Source: Brevibacillus choshinensis
GTDB taxonomy: Bacteria > Bacillota > Bacilli > Brevibacillales > Brevibacillaceae
NCBI RefSeq assembly: GCF_016811915.1
Contig: NZ_CP069127.1
Span: 4,005,001-4,069,000 of the forward strand
Length of the DNA stretch: 64,000 nucleotides
Reading direction: 5' to 3'
A program made the position numbers and the translations under genes. Positions 50,945-60,121 of the stretch are shown here, piece after piece (the first letter of the stretch is position 1; every line of letters begins with the position of its first letter). The notes below the pieces were generated by a model that was not told the DNA's origin, did no database searches, and worked only from the letters and a program-made list of their open reading frames with translations.

Positions 50945-52417
50945 CTAGGAACCTGCCGGGACGGGATCGAGAGGATGGACGGGTCTGTTCAGGCGTTTGT
51001 AGTCAAAGGATTGGAACCGCAGAGTCGTGAGTCCGGGAGAATCCACGGTAATGATCTGTGCACTGAGCGGTTCAAAGCTCGCCCGGAAATGCTGGCTGGA
51101 TTTCAAAGAGACAATTTTGAATTGCGTGACATCGATGCCGTGAAGGAGGAAAACCTGCTCATCCAGCACCTGCGTCTTCACCGAGCAGACGAGAATATCG
51201 ACCCCATTTGCCTGGAGGCGCACCGATTTTCCCAGATCCACCGGAGAGCCTTTGCCCATCGGAGACGAAGTAATGAACTTCCCATCTGTCAGTGCTTTGA
51301 CGTACGCCGTAAGCGTAATCGGCTCGCCGTGCAGGTTGTCGGTCTTGCCCCCTAGCTGCACCTCAATCGTCGCCCCCACTCCTTTTTCATGAGCCAGTGC
51401 GGCAACCTCCGGATCGTAGATGAAGCCAAAGCAGGCATCCTGCAAGTCCGCTTCCAGCATCGCCCGCAGCAGGTAGGTGCCATCTCCCGGAGTCCCTCCG
51501 CCGGGATTGTCGGACGTTTCATTCAGGACGACTGGGAACTTTGTTGCTGCTTTGGCCATTTCCAGCCCTTCTCTTGGTGACAGGACTTGCGGTTCAAACT
51601 CCATTCGCTTTTCCCAGATCAGGCTCGCGACGTCCTCTGCAGCCCGCTTTGCCAGCTCTTCATCGCCGTTGGACACTGCCACCACCGTCACGCCCAGCTC
51701 GGGAATGTCCGTGTACGGGAAGCCGTGGAAGAATGCGCAGTCTACCATTCCCGGTTCCCGCTCCCATTTATAGCAAACTTCGTTGATATCTTTGGCTGGT
51801 GAGAGATTCGTCGTAGAAGTAGGAACGATCAAAGGCAGCTTCACGCGGTGCATGCGCGGTGCCAGCTCGCCCTTGACCATCTTTTCTGCCAGCTGGACCG
51901 CCTCCAGACCGCGTTCGTAGCAGTCTGTGTGGGGATAAAGATGCACGCCGAGCAGAATATCTGCTTGCTGAATCATTTCGTCCGTGATATTTCCATGCAG
52001 GTCCAGCGTGACAATCAGAGGGATATCGTAGCCCACCTGCTGGCGAACTGCTTTCAGCAAGGCCCCTTCCAAATCGTCAACGCCCTCCGCGACACCTGCC
52101 CCGTGAAGAGACAAGCAGATCGCGTCTACCTTCCCTGCGTTTGCAATTCCAGAGAGCAGTTCGTCCTGCAGCGAGTCAAATGTCTCCTTGGTGATCGTGC
52201 CTGCTGGATACGCATTCGCTGCAAACGCCCCCACCACTTCAATGCCGCGCTGTCTCGCGCCGTCGACCATGCCTCCCAGGAAATCCCGGACCCCGGCGTG
52301 CGCCGACACAATCTCGTCTCCTCGCGCCCACTCCCACAACTCAAAAAGCTCTCGAGTCGTCGGGACATTCGAGAACGTGTTCGTTTCGTGCATGACTTCC
52401 CCAATTACGATCTTCAT
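50945..52417 (-). CDS. M81 family metallopeptidase (MlrC-like)
   Basis: 490 residues. IVIGEVMHETNTFSNVPTTR is the M81 signature at the N-terminus; LIVTLDLHGNITDEMIQQAD and GVHLYPHTDCYERG carry further metal-binding residues, and the C-terminal MlrC domain has QDACFGFIYDPEVAALAH and GATIEVQLGG. MlrC cleaves tetrapeptides from linearised microcystin in Sphingomonas; in Firmicutes the family is found with peptide importers. ATG 52417 (or GTG 52420) follows GGAGG. First gene of the operon. Confidence 0.9.
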   Translation of the reverse strand: MKIVIGEVMHETNTFSNVPTTRELFELWEWARGDEIVSAHAGVRDFLGGMVDGARQRGIEVVGAFAANAYPAGTITKETFDSLQDELLSGIANAGKVDAICLSLHGAGVAEGVDDLEGALLKAVRQQVGYDIPLIVTLDLHGNITDEMIQQADILLGVHLYPHTDCYERGLEAVQLAEKMVKGELAPRMHRVKLPLIVPTSTTNLSPAKDINEVCYKWEREPGMVDCAFFHGFPYTDIPELGVTVVAVSNGDEELAKRAAEDVASLIWEKRMEFEPQVLSPREGLEMAKAATKFPVVLNETSDNPGGGTPGDGTYLLRAMLEADLQDACFGFIYDPEVAALAHEKGVGATIEVQLGGKTDNLHGEPITLTAYVKALTDGKFITSSPMGKGSPVDLGKSVRLQANGVDILVCSVKTQVLDEQVFLLHGIDVTQFKIVSLKSSQHFRASFEPLSAQIITVDSPGLTTLRFQSFDYKRLNRPVHPLDPVPAGS

Positions 52418-52527
52418 CACTGCTCAGCCTCCATTATTTGATGGATTTTCAAGCACATTCCGTGAATCCGCGTTTTGAAGTTTACACTTTATGATGTATG
52501 CGAGAATGAAGTTCTAACTCTAGTTGC

Positions 52528-52556
52528 ATTATAAGCGCGGAATCGGAAAAGCTCAA
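52528..52556 (-). promoter_or_regulatory. Promoter of the 13-gene D-peptide operon
   Basis: TTGAGC (52556-52551) and TATAAT (52533-52528) on the minus strand with 17 bases between: a near-consensus sigma-A promoter, about 110 bases before the M81 start. Confidence 0.7.
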
Positions 52557-52786
52557 TATCAAATTCTGAAAATAATCACTATTTCGGTTTTTTTGTCGGT
52601 AAATTTATTTCTCGCACGAGTGGTATCCACACGCATGAAAAAAGGCGCCTATTGATTAGGCACCTCACCACGCACTATGTAAGGGATATCATGAACTGTG
52701 ACAAGATGTTAATCGTTTGGGGGGAATTGGTAACTATTGATAGAATAAATATGAAGATAAAATTGTGCACAGGAGGAGATAAAACG

Positions 52787-53239
52787 ATGGAAAAAAACAA
52801 ATTACTACGAATGGACAATGTTGGCATCGTAGTAGAATCCCTTGATGACGCAATCTCTTTCTTCGAGGAGATTGGCTTGAAGCTGGAAGGGCGAGCTACT
52901 GTCGAAGGTGAATGGGCCGGTCGCATCACCGGGCTGGGTTCACAGTGTGTAGAGATTGCTATGATGGTTACCCCAGATGGCCACAGCCGACTTGAACTTT
53001 CGCGATTTCTCACCCCACCTACTATATCAGATCACCGAACTGCTCCTGTAAATGCCCTCGGTTATCTACGAGTCATGTTTGCCGTTGAAGACATTGACGA
53101 AATGGTATCCAGACTCACTAAGCATGGTGCTCAGCTCGTTGGCGAAGTGGTTCAGTACGAGGACTCGTATCGGCTCTGCTATATTCGTGGAGTTGAAGGA
53201 CTTCTAATCGGTTTGGCGGAACAACTCGGTAAAAAATAA
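52787..53239 (+). CDS. VOC/glyoxalase family protein
   Basis: 150 residues from ATG 52787 behind AGGAGGAGATAAAACG; the longer frame from 52652 lacks an SD. LLRMDNVGIVVESLDDAISF is the typical beta-alpha start of a vicinal oxygen chelate domain; ATVEGEWAGRITGLGSQCVE, VTPDGHSRLELSRF and LGYLRVMFAVEDIDEMV follow in the paired beta-alpha-beta order. Metal-binding residues may be H/E of RLELS and the last Glu. Activity (lyase, dioxygenase or resistance) not determinable. Single gene with terminator. Confidence 0.85.
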   Translation: MEKNKLLRMDNVGIVVESLDDAISFFEEIGLKLEGRATVEGEWAGRITGLGSQCVEIAMMVTPDGHSRLELSRFLTPPTISDHRTAPVNALGYLRVMFAVEDIDEMVSRLTKHGAQLVGEVVQYEDSYRLCYIRGVEGLLIGLAEQLGKK

Positions 53240-53310
53240 GTGACGTTTAAAAGCAGTGTGAAAGTATTTCGAAGAAGTCGGGTGCATCGCCTAAACGATA
53301 GCTCAATAAG

Positions 53311-53334
53311 CCGCCTCTTCAACGAGGCGGTTTT
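53311..53334 (+). terminator. Terminator of the VOC gene
   Basis: CCGCCTC / GAGGCGG stem with TTCAAC loop and TTTT. Confidence 0.85.
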
Positions 53335-53495
53335 CTGATTGTAAAAATCAACACCAGGATTTAACATAGCCTTTCTTTAAAAAAGTTGTCATCCAGTAAA
53401 AACTGGCTGACCACATAATACGAACGGGCAGGATCATTAAAGTTAAAGGGTGAATATTTCTAACTGTACGTTCTCTATTCAAGGAGGTAAGCATT

Positions 53496-53918
53496 ATGCA
53501 AAGTAAAATAGAACAAGTCATTATTACTACGGCAGAAAGTTTCGTGAATAATTTTTCTGATAAAGGAAATTTTGATTATAGTGTGCAAAGTCTACGAAAA
53601 CTGGACGAAATGTTAGAAGAGTTATGTCAGTATCAAATAGATGATGATACATTAGATTCTGTTTCCTCTATGGCTGGAAGTTACATTTTTGAAGTGGCAA
53701 GAAGGAATTATGGTGGACTGTACTTTTGGGTACAAGAAAGAGACCAGCCTGTGTTAGTTACTGGAGAGCCTGAATATTCAATTTCTATATTTGCATTCGA
53801 TAAAGTTAGAGGCAGAATTCGGAATGGTAAAGAAGATGATATACCCTATTATTTCGATGGCTATATCGAAGCAGTTGAAAAAGGTAAGAATACAGGGTAC
53901 AGAGCTACAATTGTTTAA
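53496..53918 (+). CDS. Hypothetical protein, AT-rich
   Basis: 140 residues; ATG 53496 follows CAAGGAGGTAAGC. An N-terminal helical part (ESFVNNFSDKGNFDYSVQSL, then RKLDEMLEEL) and a beta-rich C-terminal part with GGLYFWVQERDQPVLVTGE and YYFDGYIEAVEKGK. Acidic, no membrane segment, no signal peptide. Its base composition is more AT-rich than its neighbours, consistent with acquisition by transfer. The make-up (small, acidic, beside other accessory genes) recalls polymorphic-toxin immunity proteins, but no family was recognised. Confidence 0.7.
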   Translation: MQSKIEQVIITTAESFVNNFSDKGNFDYSVQSLRKLDEMLEELCQYQIDDDTLDSVSSMAGSYIFEVARRNYGGLYFWVQERDQPVLVTGEPEYSISIFAFDKVRGRIRNGKEDDIPYYFDGYIEAVEKGKNTGYRATIV

Positions 53919-53978
53919 AGTAGCTTAGGGGATTAAACTAACTTTTTCCCTAAATCAGATGTTGCGTAACCTGAATTT

Positions 53979-54401
53979 TCAAATCTCTATGTTTGTCTCC
54001 AAAAACTCAAGATACTTTGGGGCGTCTTCCATAAAAATCTCAATACCGGCGCCCATGTAAGCCCGAGTTAACTCGTCAGCTGCCTTTTCAAAGTTTTCCT
54101 GTTCGTAATATAACTGCCCCAGCCGAAGATGAATATACGGATTCCCCAACCCCTTCGGACACTGTACGGCATTAAAAAAGCACTTGAAGGCCTTATCGTA
54201 ATTCTTCATAAGATAGTGGACATCCCCAATAGCTACATATATCCAGGTAGCTGCCTCCCATTCTTGATGATTTTCAGGCAATAAACGGAGGGCGGCAATA
54301 TAATTTTGCTTGGCCGCATCAAGTTCGCCTGTCTTCACTAAAGCATCGCCTTGTTTACATAGAGCCCTAATTGCGGAATAAGTGGAATCTGAGAGCTGCA
54401 A
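53979..54401 (-). CDS. Tetratricopeptide repeat protein
   Basis: 140 residues from TTG 54401 (GGAGAGATCGCG in front). Three TPR units: ALVKTGELDAAKQNYIAALR, WIYVAIGDVHYLMKNYDKAF, and HLRLGQLYYEQENFEKAADE, ending LTRAYMGAGIEIFMEDAPKY. The last motif (GAGIEIF..DPKYL) is common in TPR proteins beside polymorphic toxins of Bacilli. Function not known; probably protein binding. Confidence 0.78.
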   Translation of the reverse strand: MQLSDSTYSAIRALCKQGDALVKTGELDAAKQNYIAALRLLPENHQEWEAATWIYVAIGDVHYLMKNYDKAFKCFFNAVQCPKGLGNPYIHLRLGQLYYEQENFEKAADELTRAYMGAGIEIFMEDAPKYLEFLETNIEI

Positions 54402-54505
54402 CGCGATCTCTCCTGTTCTATTCGATTGGATAAATGAATTTTAGCCAATGATCATTACATCCGACCACCTCCGCTTTTGATGCCCTTCAATGCGAAAAAC
54501 CGCTA

Positions 54506-55384
54506 TCACGGATGCGTCGGACTTGGCAAAAATTCAAAGGCATGCCCATTCAAACCGACACGGTCCATGATTTTGCGCAAATCGGTCGCAATCTGCATGA
54601 AATAAACATCGCGGTTCATGCCTCCTGCGTATTTCTCCAGATCGTAATCGTGAGCAACGGCAGAGGCCAAATGGTATAAATCGTCTACCAGGATCTTTTT
54701 GATGTCGGCCTTTGTGATGGATGGGTCGATCCCGCATTCGTTGACAAGGGTCTGCGGCGTTTGCGCAAGCGCCATGCTGTCGTAGCTTGGATGCGACAAG
54801 AGATGCATCAAATCGTACAGATCTTTAAACCGCGGCCTCACAATGGTTTGATGCAGCTTCCATGCGATCTGGACCGAAAGCGGCACAGTGTGCGGCACGA
54901 CGAACCGATCGCCAAAGACGGGCTGATACTCCAAAGCGACCGGCTCCATGCCCATATCGAGGTTGAACGAAACATCGAGACAAAGCTCGTGGTACTGATC
55001 GTCTCTCCTCGTCTCCCCTTTCAAATAGTAAGCCAGGTCCGTATTGACCGTAGGAAAATCTTCCGCCATGGCGTAGTCGATCGATCGCCAAAACGCATTT
55101 TCCCGAAAACTACGGAAAACGATCCCGTCATCCAGATCCAGTTCGGTGGCTTGGATCATCCAGTCGGTAAACGTCTGCCGCGCATGCTCCGCATCGCGGA
55201 TCTTCCCCGCAAACAAAAAATCGATATCCTCCACATACCTAAGATCGCGGTCCTGCAAATATTGCCTCGTGAGCAGACTGCCTTTTAGTAGAAAGGGCAT
55301 ATTCACAAGCGAAATTCTTCGTAACAATGCCTCCAACACGACGAGCTCTCTTACCTCGTAACTCAAATCTTTTAGGTTTTCCAT
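54506..55384 (-). CDS. AbiEii-like nucleotidyltransferase family protein
   Basis: 292 residues from ATG 55384 behind GGGAGGGGAGGACGAGA; the longer frame from 55426 overlaps the upstream gene end. Residues about 30-60 have FLLKGSLLTRQYLQDRDLRY and VEDIDFLF, the GS...DxD nucleotidyltransferase motifs; near 155 ELCLDVSF may hold the third carboxylate; RPRFKDLYDLMHLLSHPSYD corresponds to the AbiEii KDxxD motif. AbiEii toxins transfer nucleotides to tRNA. The usual AbiEi antitoxin is absent; the gene upstream (55414) is a 194-residue protein of a different type. Confidence 0.78.
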   Translation of the reverse strand: MENLKDLSYEVRELVVLEALLRRISLVNMPFLLKGSLLTRQYLQDRDLRYVEDIDFLFAGKIRDAEHARQTFTDWMIQATELDLDDGIVFRSFRENAFWRSIDYAMAEDFPTVNTDLAYYLKGETRRDDQYHELCLDVSFNLDMGMEPVALEYQPVFGDRFVVPHTVPLSVQIAWKLHQTIVRPRFKDLYDLMHLLSHPSYDSMALAQTPQTLVNECGIDPSITKADIKKILVDDLYHLASAVAHDYDLEKYAGGMNRDVYFMQIATDLRKIMDRVGLNGHAFEFLPSPTHP

Positions 55385-55413
55385 TCTCGTCCTCCCCTCC
55401 CTTGCCAGGATCT

Positions 55414-55998
55414 TTATGAAATCCATCCGCTATCCAGCTCTTCTCTGCTGTCGTAGATGCATAATTCGTATTGTTCCTTCTGCAGCTCGATTCCGTTTTC
55501 GCGCAAAACGTCATGGATCTTCCCGACCCGCCCGTAAAACTTCTCCGCACTTTCATATTCTCGGACCGTTATAAATCTCACTCTCCCGTTCACATTCAGA
55601 GAGTTTCTTGAAATATGCCCGCCATGAGCGTTGCATAATTGTCTTAACCGTTCCACATCATCGACCTGCACTTTCCCATGCCACTCAAAATACGGTTTCG
55701 AGTGCTTACTTAGAGGCTGATGAAAATACGATTCTTCCTTTGGAGAAATCTCTACCTTTTTTCGGACGATCGAGAATCCGTTGCCCCGAAACGTCGCCGC
55801 AATCTTTTCCATTTCTTCATGCGCTTCTTGAAAATCGATATGTTCTATAACCCCTGTAATCATCGGTTGGTGGATGTACGTTCCTTGATCCAAAACGATC
55901 ATCAGCGGTTTTACTCGCTCAGCATGACAAATCGCTAGGAAAGCTTCCTTTTGATCCACCGGCAAATCATTGAGTGTCAGGTGAAATTCAAATTCCAT
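55414..55998 (-). CDS. Conserved hypothetical protein with internal duplication, upstream partner of the AbiEii-like gene
   Basis: 194 residues from ATG 55998 (GATGGAG eight bases upstream). Two similar halves: FEFHLTLNDLPVDQKEAFLA ... KPLMIVLDQG ... FRGNGFSIVRKKVEI, and YFEWHGKVQVDDVERLRQLC ... HISRNSLNVN ... LRENGIELQKEQYEL, each a beta-alpha-beta unit ending in a Glu-containing strand. No DNA-binding motif. The reading frame is followed after 29 bases by the AbiEii-like gene, so the two are cotranscribed. It may be a cognate antitoxin or a co-substrate enzyme; no family name is certain. Confidence 0.68.
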   Translation of the reverse strand: MEFEFHLTLNDLPVDQKEAFLAICHAERVKPLMIVLDQGTYIHQPMITGVIEHIDFQEAHEEMEKIAATFRGNGFSIVRKKVEISPKEESYFHQPLSKHSKPYFEWHGKVQVDDVERLRQLCNAHGGHISRNSLNVNGRVRFITVREYESAEKFYGRVGKIHDVLRENGIELQKEQYELCIYDSREELDSGWIS

Positions 55999-56186
55999 GA
56001 CGTTCACTCCATCAATCATTTGTTTCATCTTAACACAATTTTCCCACAATATGTAAACTCACTCATTGCAGATGCCCCGCCGCACTGCATGTGATACGGA
56101 TTGTTGCCAGGTAGCCGATCCGATACAATGAAAGGGATTAAACAAATTGGAAGCATCAGGAAAGATATAGAGAGGAGGAAACCGGA

Positions 56187-56744
56187 ATGAACGTCTATCT
56201 TTTTGAAAAGTGGAACCTGACAAATATCCCTTGGCAAAGGCTGACCACCCCGTATGGCAGAGGCAGCGACTTGCCGGAGTTCATCGCAAACGGAAACTAT
56301 GACGAAATCGCAAACTTGGTGGAGCATCAAGGCACGCTCTGGCAAGTGACCCCGTGGGTCCTCTCGTTGTTGCTAAGAGAGTTGAAAGCGAAGCGACTCG
56401 AAGATGTCTCGCCGGCAGAACTGCGGGTATACGAGGCAATCGCAGACTCCCTCACCGGAAGAGAGCTGGAGTCCATCCCGCACGTGACGCATCCCGAATT
56501 ATTGCTGGAAGAAAACTATCTGTGGCCGATCGATGAGGAAGAGGACGAACTCATTTGGGAGGAGGAAGAACCTCCGGGCTACGCACAGCTGCCTTTCTCC
56601 AGCTACTATTATTCCAGCGGCTTGCTGCTACTGGAGGCCATCCCCGACTTTGAACGGCTGCGAGACGGAAATGCCGACCTGGCCACTCAAGTATCAGAGC
56701 TATTGAAAAAGCTGGATCCAATCGGATCTCCATCTAATAAGTAA
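56187..56744 (+). CDS. Hypothetical protein, acidic
   Basis: 185 residues; ATG 56187 behind AGAGGAGGAAACCGGA. Tryptophan-rich N-terminus (VYLFEKWNLTNIPWQRLTTP), helical middle, and an acidic stretch (IDEEEDELIWEEEEPPGYAQ) then a hydrophobic patch LPFSSYYYSSGLLLLEAIPD. No signal peptide or clear membrane segment. I do not recognise a family. Confidence 0.65.
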   Translation: MNVYLFEKWNLTNIPWQRLTTPYGRGSDLPEFIANGNYDEIANLVEHQGTLWQVTPWVLSLLLRELKAKRLEDVSPAELRVYEAIADSLTGRELESIPHVTHPELLLEENYLWPIDEEEDELIWEEEEPPGYAQLPFSSYYYSSGLLLLEAIPDFERLRDGNADLATQVSELLKKLDPIGSPSNK

Positions 56745-56790
56745 GCATTTTCCACCGGACGCACGACCAAACAAGGAGAGTGAACAAGCC

Positions 56791-56940
56791 ATGTCCACTC
56801 TGACAAAGGCGCTCCTTCTCGCTGCACAGGAGCACGACGGCCAGACAGACATTGGCGGAGCGGAGGCGAGCTCAGATAAAAAATCCCCTTCCAAGAAAAG
56901 GGGCGATTTTCCGCTCATGGCGGTCCCGCTCCCTTTCTAG
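56791..56940 (+). CDS. Possible small protein of 49 residues
   Basis: ATG 56791 lies 11 bases after AAGGAGAG and opens MSTLTKALLLAAQEHDGQTD followed by a basic patch KKSPSKKRG and MAVPLPF. It starts 46 bases after the preceding stop. An inner inverted repeat (CCCCTT...AAGGGG at 56884-56902) could instead be a transcription terminator. No family recognised. Confidence 0.35.
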   Translation: MSTLTKALLLAAQEHDGQTDIGGAEASSDKKSPSKKRGDFPLMAVPLPF

Positions 56941-57052
56941 AGAAGGAGTTGCTCTACATCTTCACCAGTGTGCTGTTGCCCTGAGATAATAAAGTTATCG
57001 ACTAAATAATAATGTATTAGACTGGATAACAAAGTTCTAGACTGTGACAACC

Positions 57053-59583
57053 TCACGGGCTCGAAAGTGAAGAATTGATCGCCGGGCACTGCGGCGGGAA
57101 GACGAACGACGGGCAGCGAAATGACGGGCAGCGAAATGACGGTGTCGGGGACGGCACAGGAATGCTTGCCGGACGCGGCGAACAGAATTTCCCCAACACT
57201 TCCATTTTGATTTCCGCCTCCACCTGGATCTCTTTGCAGATGATGACTTCCAGTTCCACCATGCCACCCAAAAGAACCGTGTCGAACGGGTTGCATTCGA
57301 CGGCGGTGATGCGGCAGAGGATGTTGGTTTCATCCAACGGCTCCGGCAGACAGAGCGAGATTTCGTCATCGAATTGGATGGTTGCGGGGAACTCGCATAG
57401 TAGCGTACCGTTGGCGAATACACGGATCAAGAGTATGGCGTCGAACAAGAAGCGGACGATCCCGACACGGACGACGTTTCCGCCTACGATGATGTTCTCG
57501 CGCCTGATGCCAACAACGTTGCAAGAAAAGTCCAGAAAGTGTGTCGGCTGTCGTTTGGGGATCAGTGGGAATGTCGGAGGAACGATTGGTTCCACGCATT
57601 GGATCGTGATGTTTTGACCCGCACGTATTGCCGCGTCTACCAGTGACCGGCAATCGTCGGGGATCGGAACTTTATTCCTTTCTCTGTTGACAGCAACTAC
57701 CCAGTCGTACACCTTTTGGACGCGGATGCACTCTGCTTGAAGATTGTTCGGAATGGGAGGTGATACGGTCGGAGTCACCGTGTTTGTAACCGTCACGGTA
57801 AATGAGCAGGAAGCGGTATTTCCAGCCACATTGGTTGTCGTGCAAGTAACGACGGTGGTCCCTACAGGAAAGGTTCCTGTCTCGATCGCTATGGCTACCG
57901 GCAAAGCTGGAAAGACATGCGTTTCACCAGACGGAGCACAGGATATCGAAACGATGCCGCAGGCGGGACTGGACGCAGCGACAGCGTAGGTAACGTTCGC
58001 TGCATTGTTTCCAGGTTCGGCTGTTGCGGTTATGTTGGCCGGACAGATAATGGCTGGAGGCTCTGTCTCAAAGGTAATGATTACTTCGCCCTCGCCTGTT
58101 CCGACCCCAGACAAATTGATCGGATTGCTTCCGCCATTAAACGAACCGCCTCCGCCTCCTCGTCCGCCCAGATTGCCAGAAGGGGTGCCGGAACCGCCTC
58201 CGCCTCCACTAAAGCCTCCTCCGCCCCCGCCACCAACCGAGCTGCCCCTCCTCCGCCAAACCCACCCGCTTCCCCGATAGGGCTTGCAGCGCCACCCGTA
58301 CCACCCATGTCAATCGCGGTTCCCCACCCGCGCCCGACATGGAAGAAACACCACTTCCGACAATGCCAGCGCCTCCCCCGCCTCCTATACCACTGCCTGA
58401 GCCGCCACCCAATCCAGCCGTGCCGCCGGCTCCTCCCGTAATGCCGCCTCCGGCAAGACCATTCGGACTGGTTGCCGTCGCATCTGCTCCGGACTCAACA
58501 GTGGTGCCGCCTCCGCCTCCGCCAGCTGCGACCATCAGATTGGCTGCTGTTACAGCAGCCGTAGTTCGCCATACGAACGAGCCCCCTCCGCCTCCTGCGC
58601 CGGTCAAAGGACTGTCGCCTCCAGCACCGCCTACCAAAATGGTTAATTGCTCACCAGGCGTTACGGCAAAGTCTCCCTGGACCAAGGCTCCTCTCCCGAA
58701 ATTTCCTGTAGCGCCTGAGGCACCACCTCTTGCTCCCAGCGCCAGGATCGTAAGCGAAGTCACGCAAGGAGGAACCGTAAAGGTCTGCGGGCTGCCCGTA
58801 AAGACGAAGGTTGACACGGAAAAGGTTATGGTTACGAATCCGTTGCCTTCTCCGACGCCGAGTTGATTATTCTGGTTGATGCCGCCGTTAAACGATCCGC
58901 CTCCCCCACCACCCGTTCCATTAACCAAACCAGCGTCAGCCTGGCCACCTCCTCCTCCACTAAAACCCCCGCCTCCCCCACCTGCACCAGAGCCTCCCCC
59001 GCCGCCGCCAAAACCTCCATCCCCCCGCCTGAAGGCCCGCCGCTAGCCCCCCAGAACCATCAACGTCAATTGCTCTTCCACCGAAGCCTCCAGATTCTCC
59101 ATCGCCGCCATTACCGATAATGCCGGCTCCTCCGCCACCTCCGCCGGTGCCTAATCCGCCGCCACCCCCTGATCCGGCGGTACCTCCCGTTCCTCCTTGT
59201 CCTTCTCCTCCTGTTCCGTCCGTGCTTGAATTCTGCGCGTCCATGCCAGCCGTCAGAGCAGCTGCTCCTCCGCCTCCCCCTGCTGCGATCAAGAGGGTAT
59301 CCGTTGTGACAGGACCATTGGTGCGCCAAATGAACGTGCCACCTCCCCCGCCTCCGCCTCGGGAAGCCGCCTCCGCATTTGCGCCTGCTCCACCTACGAG
59401 AATGGTCAATACCTCGCCAGGGGTGACCGGAAAATCCCCCTGTATATAGGCTCCTCTTCCTCCTGCACGAGCAGCGGCAGCTCCGCCTACGGCCCCCGCC
59501 GCCCTGATTGTTACCGAGGTCACGGAAGGGGGAACCGTAAAGCTTTGACGCCCACCCGTAAACCCAAATGTCCGTATGGGCAC
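57053..59583 (-). pseudogene. Glycine-rich / HYR-domain surface protein gene with four G-run frameshifts
   Basis: From GTG 59583 (AAGGAGCGATGATCC in front) the frame starts RTFGFTGGRQSFTVPPSVTS, then a glycine-rich domain with GGGGGGTFIWRTNGP; a second copy (TFVFTGSPQTFTVPPCVTSL, GGSFVWRTTAAV) follows in another frame; then a third frame (AASPIGEAGGFGGGGAA) and, in a fourth step, a HYR domain (PPAIICPANITATAEPGNN to TASCSFTVTV) and a Cys-rich end with VECNPFDTVLLGGMVELEV. Adding one G to each of four G runs (59047-59052, 59021-59026, 58323-58326, 58245-58248; C runs on the plus strand) joins all into one frame of 844 codons. No signal peptide. Probably a surface or spore-coat protein. The end carries a short repeat SFRCPSFRCPSF. 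Confidence 0.75.
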
Positions 59584-59698
59584 GGATCATCGCTCCTTCC
59601 TATTTGTTTGACTACGCAGATACATTCCTTCCCATTCTATGTTTATGTCTACCTGGCATAAGTGGACTGGGCGGATACACGGTACATGGAAAAAATTA

Positions 59699-59729
59699 GG
59701 GGCTGTCACCCCAGTGGTGAGACAGCCCC
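59699..59729. terminator. Hairpin downstream region of the surface-protein gene
   Basis: GGGGCTGTC / GACAGCCCC stem around ACCCCAGTGGTGA, T-rich on both sides. No convincing gene was found in 59584-60121. Confidence 0.6.
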
Positions 59730-60073
59730 GTTTTCTATCATTTCAACAACTGTTTAATCGATAGAATCTACTGAACCAGCGAATCCATTTCATGCTTGTT
59801 CAAGCCCTTGAAATTCCCCGTCTTTCGTTGGATTTTTCCTCCATTCCTATCCACTCATGGGATCGTGCTCATCGCTTATTAAGCATCTGTACATGCTGTT
59901 GGATAGACAAGAAAACGGCACATTCATCATGCAATGTCGCAATGGAGATGCTGTGGTTCTCATCAGCAGAATCATGCTTGCCGTCTGATCCCTTCAAGCC
60001 AAACGCTGTCGTGGCGTTGGTAACCAGAATTTCAAGGAAGAAGACGAAGACTAGTCCGCAGCAGGAAAGAAGT

Positions 60074-60105
60074 CGGGCCCATCCGCAAAGACTGGGATGG
60101 GCCCG
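60074..60105 (-). terminator. Terminator of the Nudix gene
   Basis: CGGGCCCATCC / GGATGGGCCCG stem, loop GCAAAGACTG, just beyond the stop at 60122 on the minus strand. The T run is weak (ACTTCTTT). Confidence 0.6.
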
Positions 60106-60121
60106 GTTTACATAGGGGTTT

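Noticed and set aside
58339..58866. Proline-rich plus-strand frame over the glycine-rich gene (and 59120-59449)
   Set aside because: Pro-rich translation is the mirror of GGN glycine codons on the minus strand; no SD and no start context.
59792..60115. A 107-codon plus-strand frame, and a minus-strand stretch over about 59875-60040 reading like a small protein end (HSISIATLHDECAVFLSIQQ)
   Set aside because: The plus-strand frame has no SD and odd composition. The minus-strand stretch has no start codon with SD in frame. Either might be a remnant, but neither can be supported as a gene.
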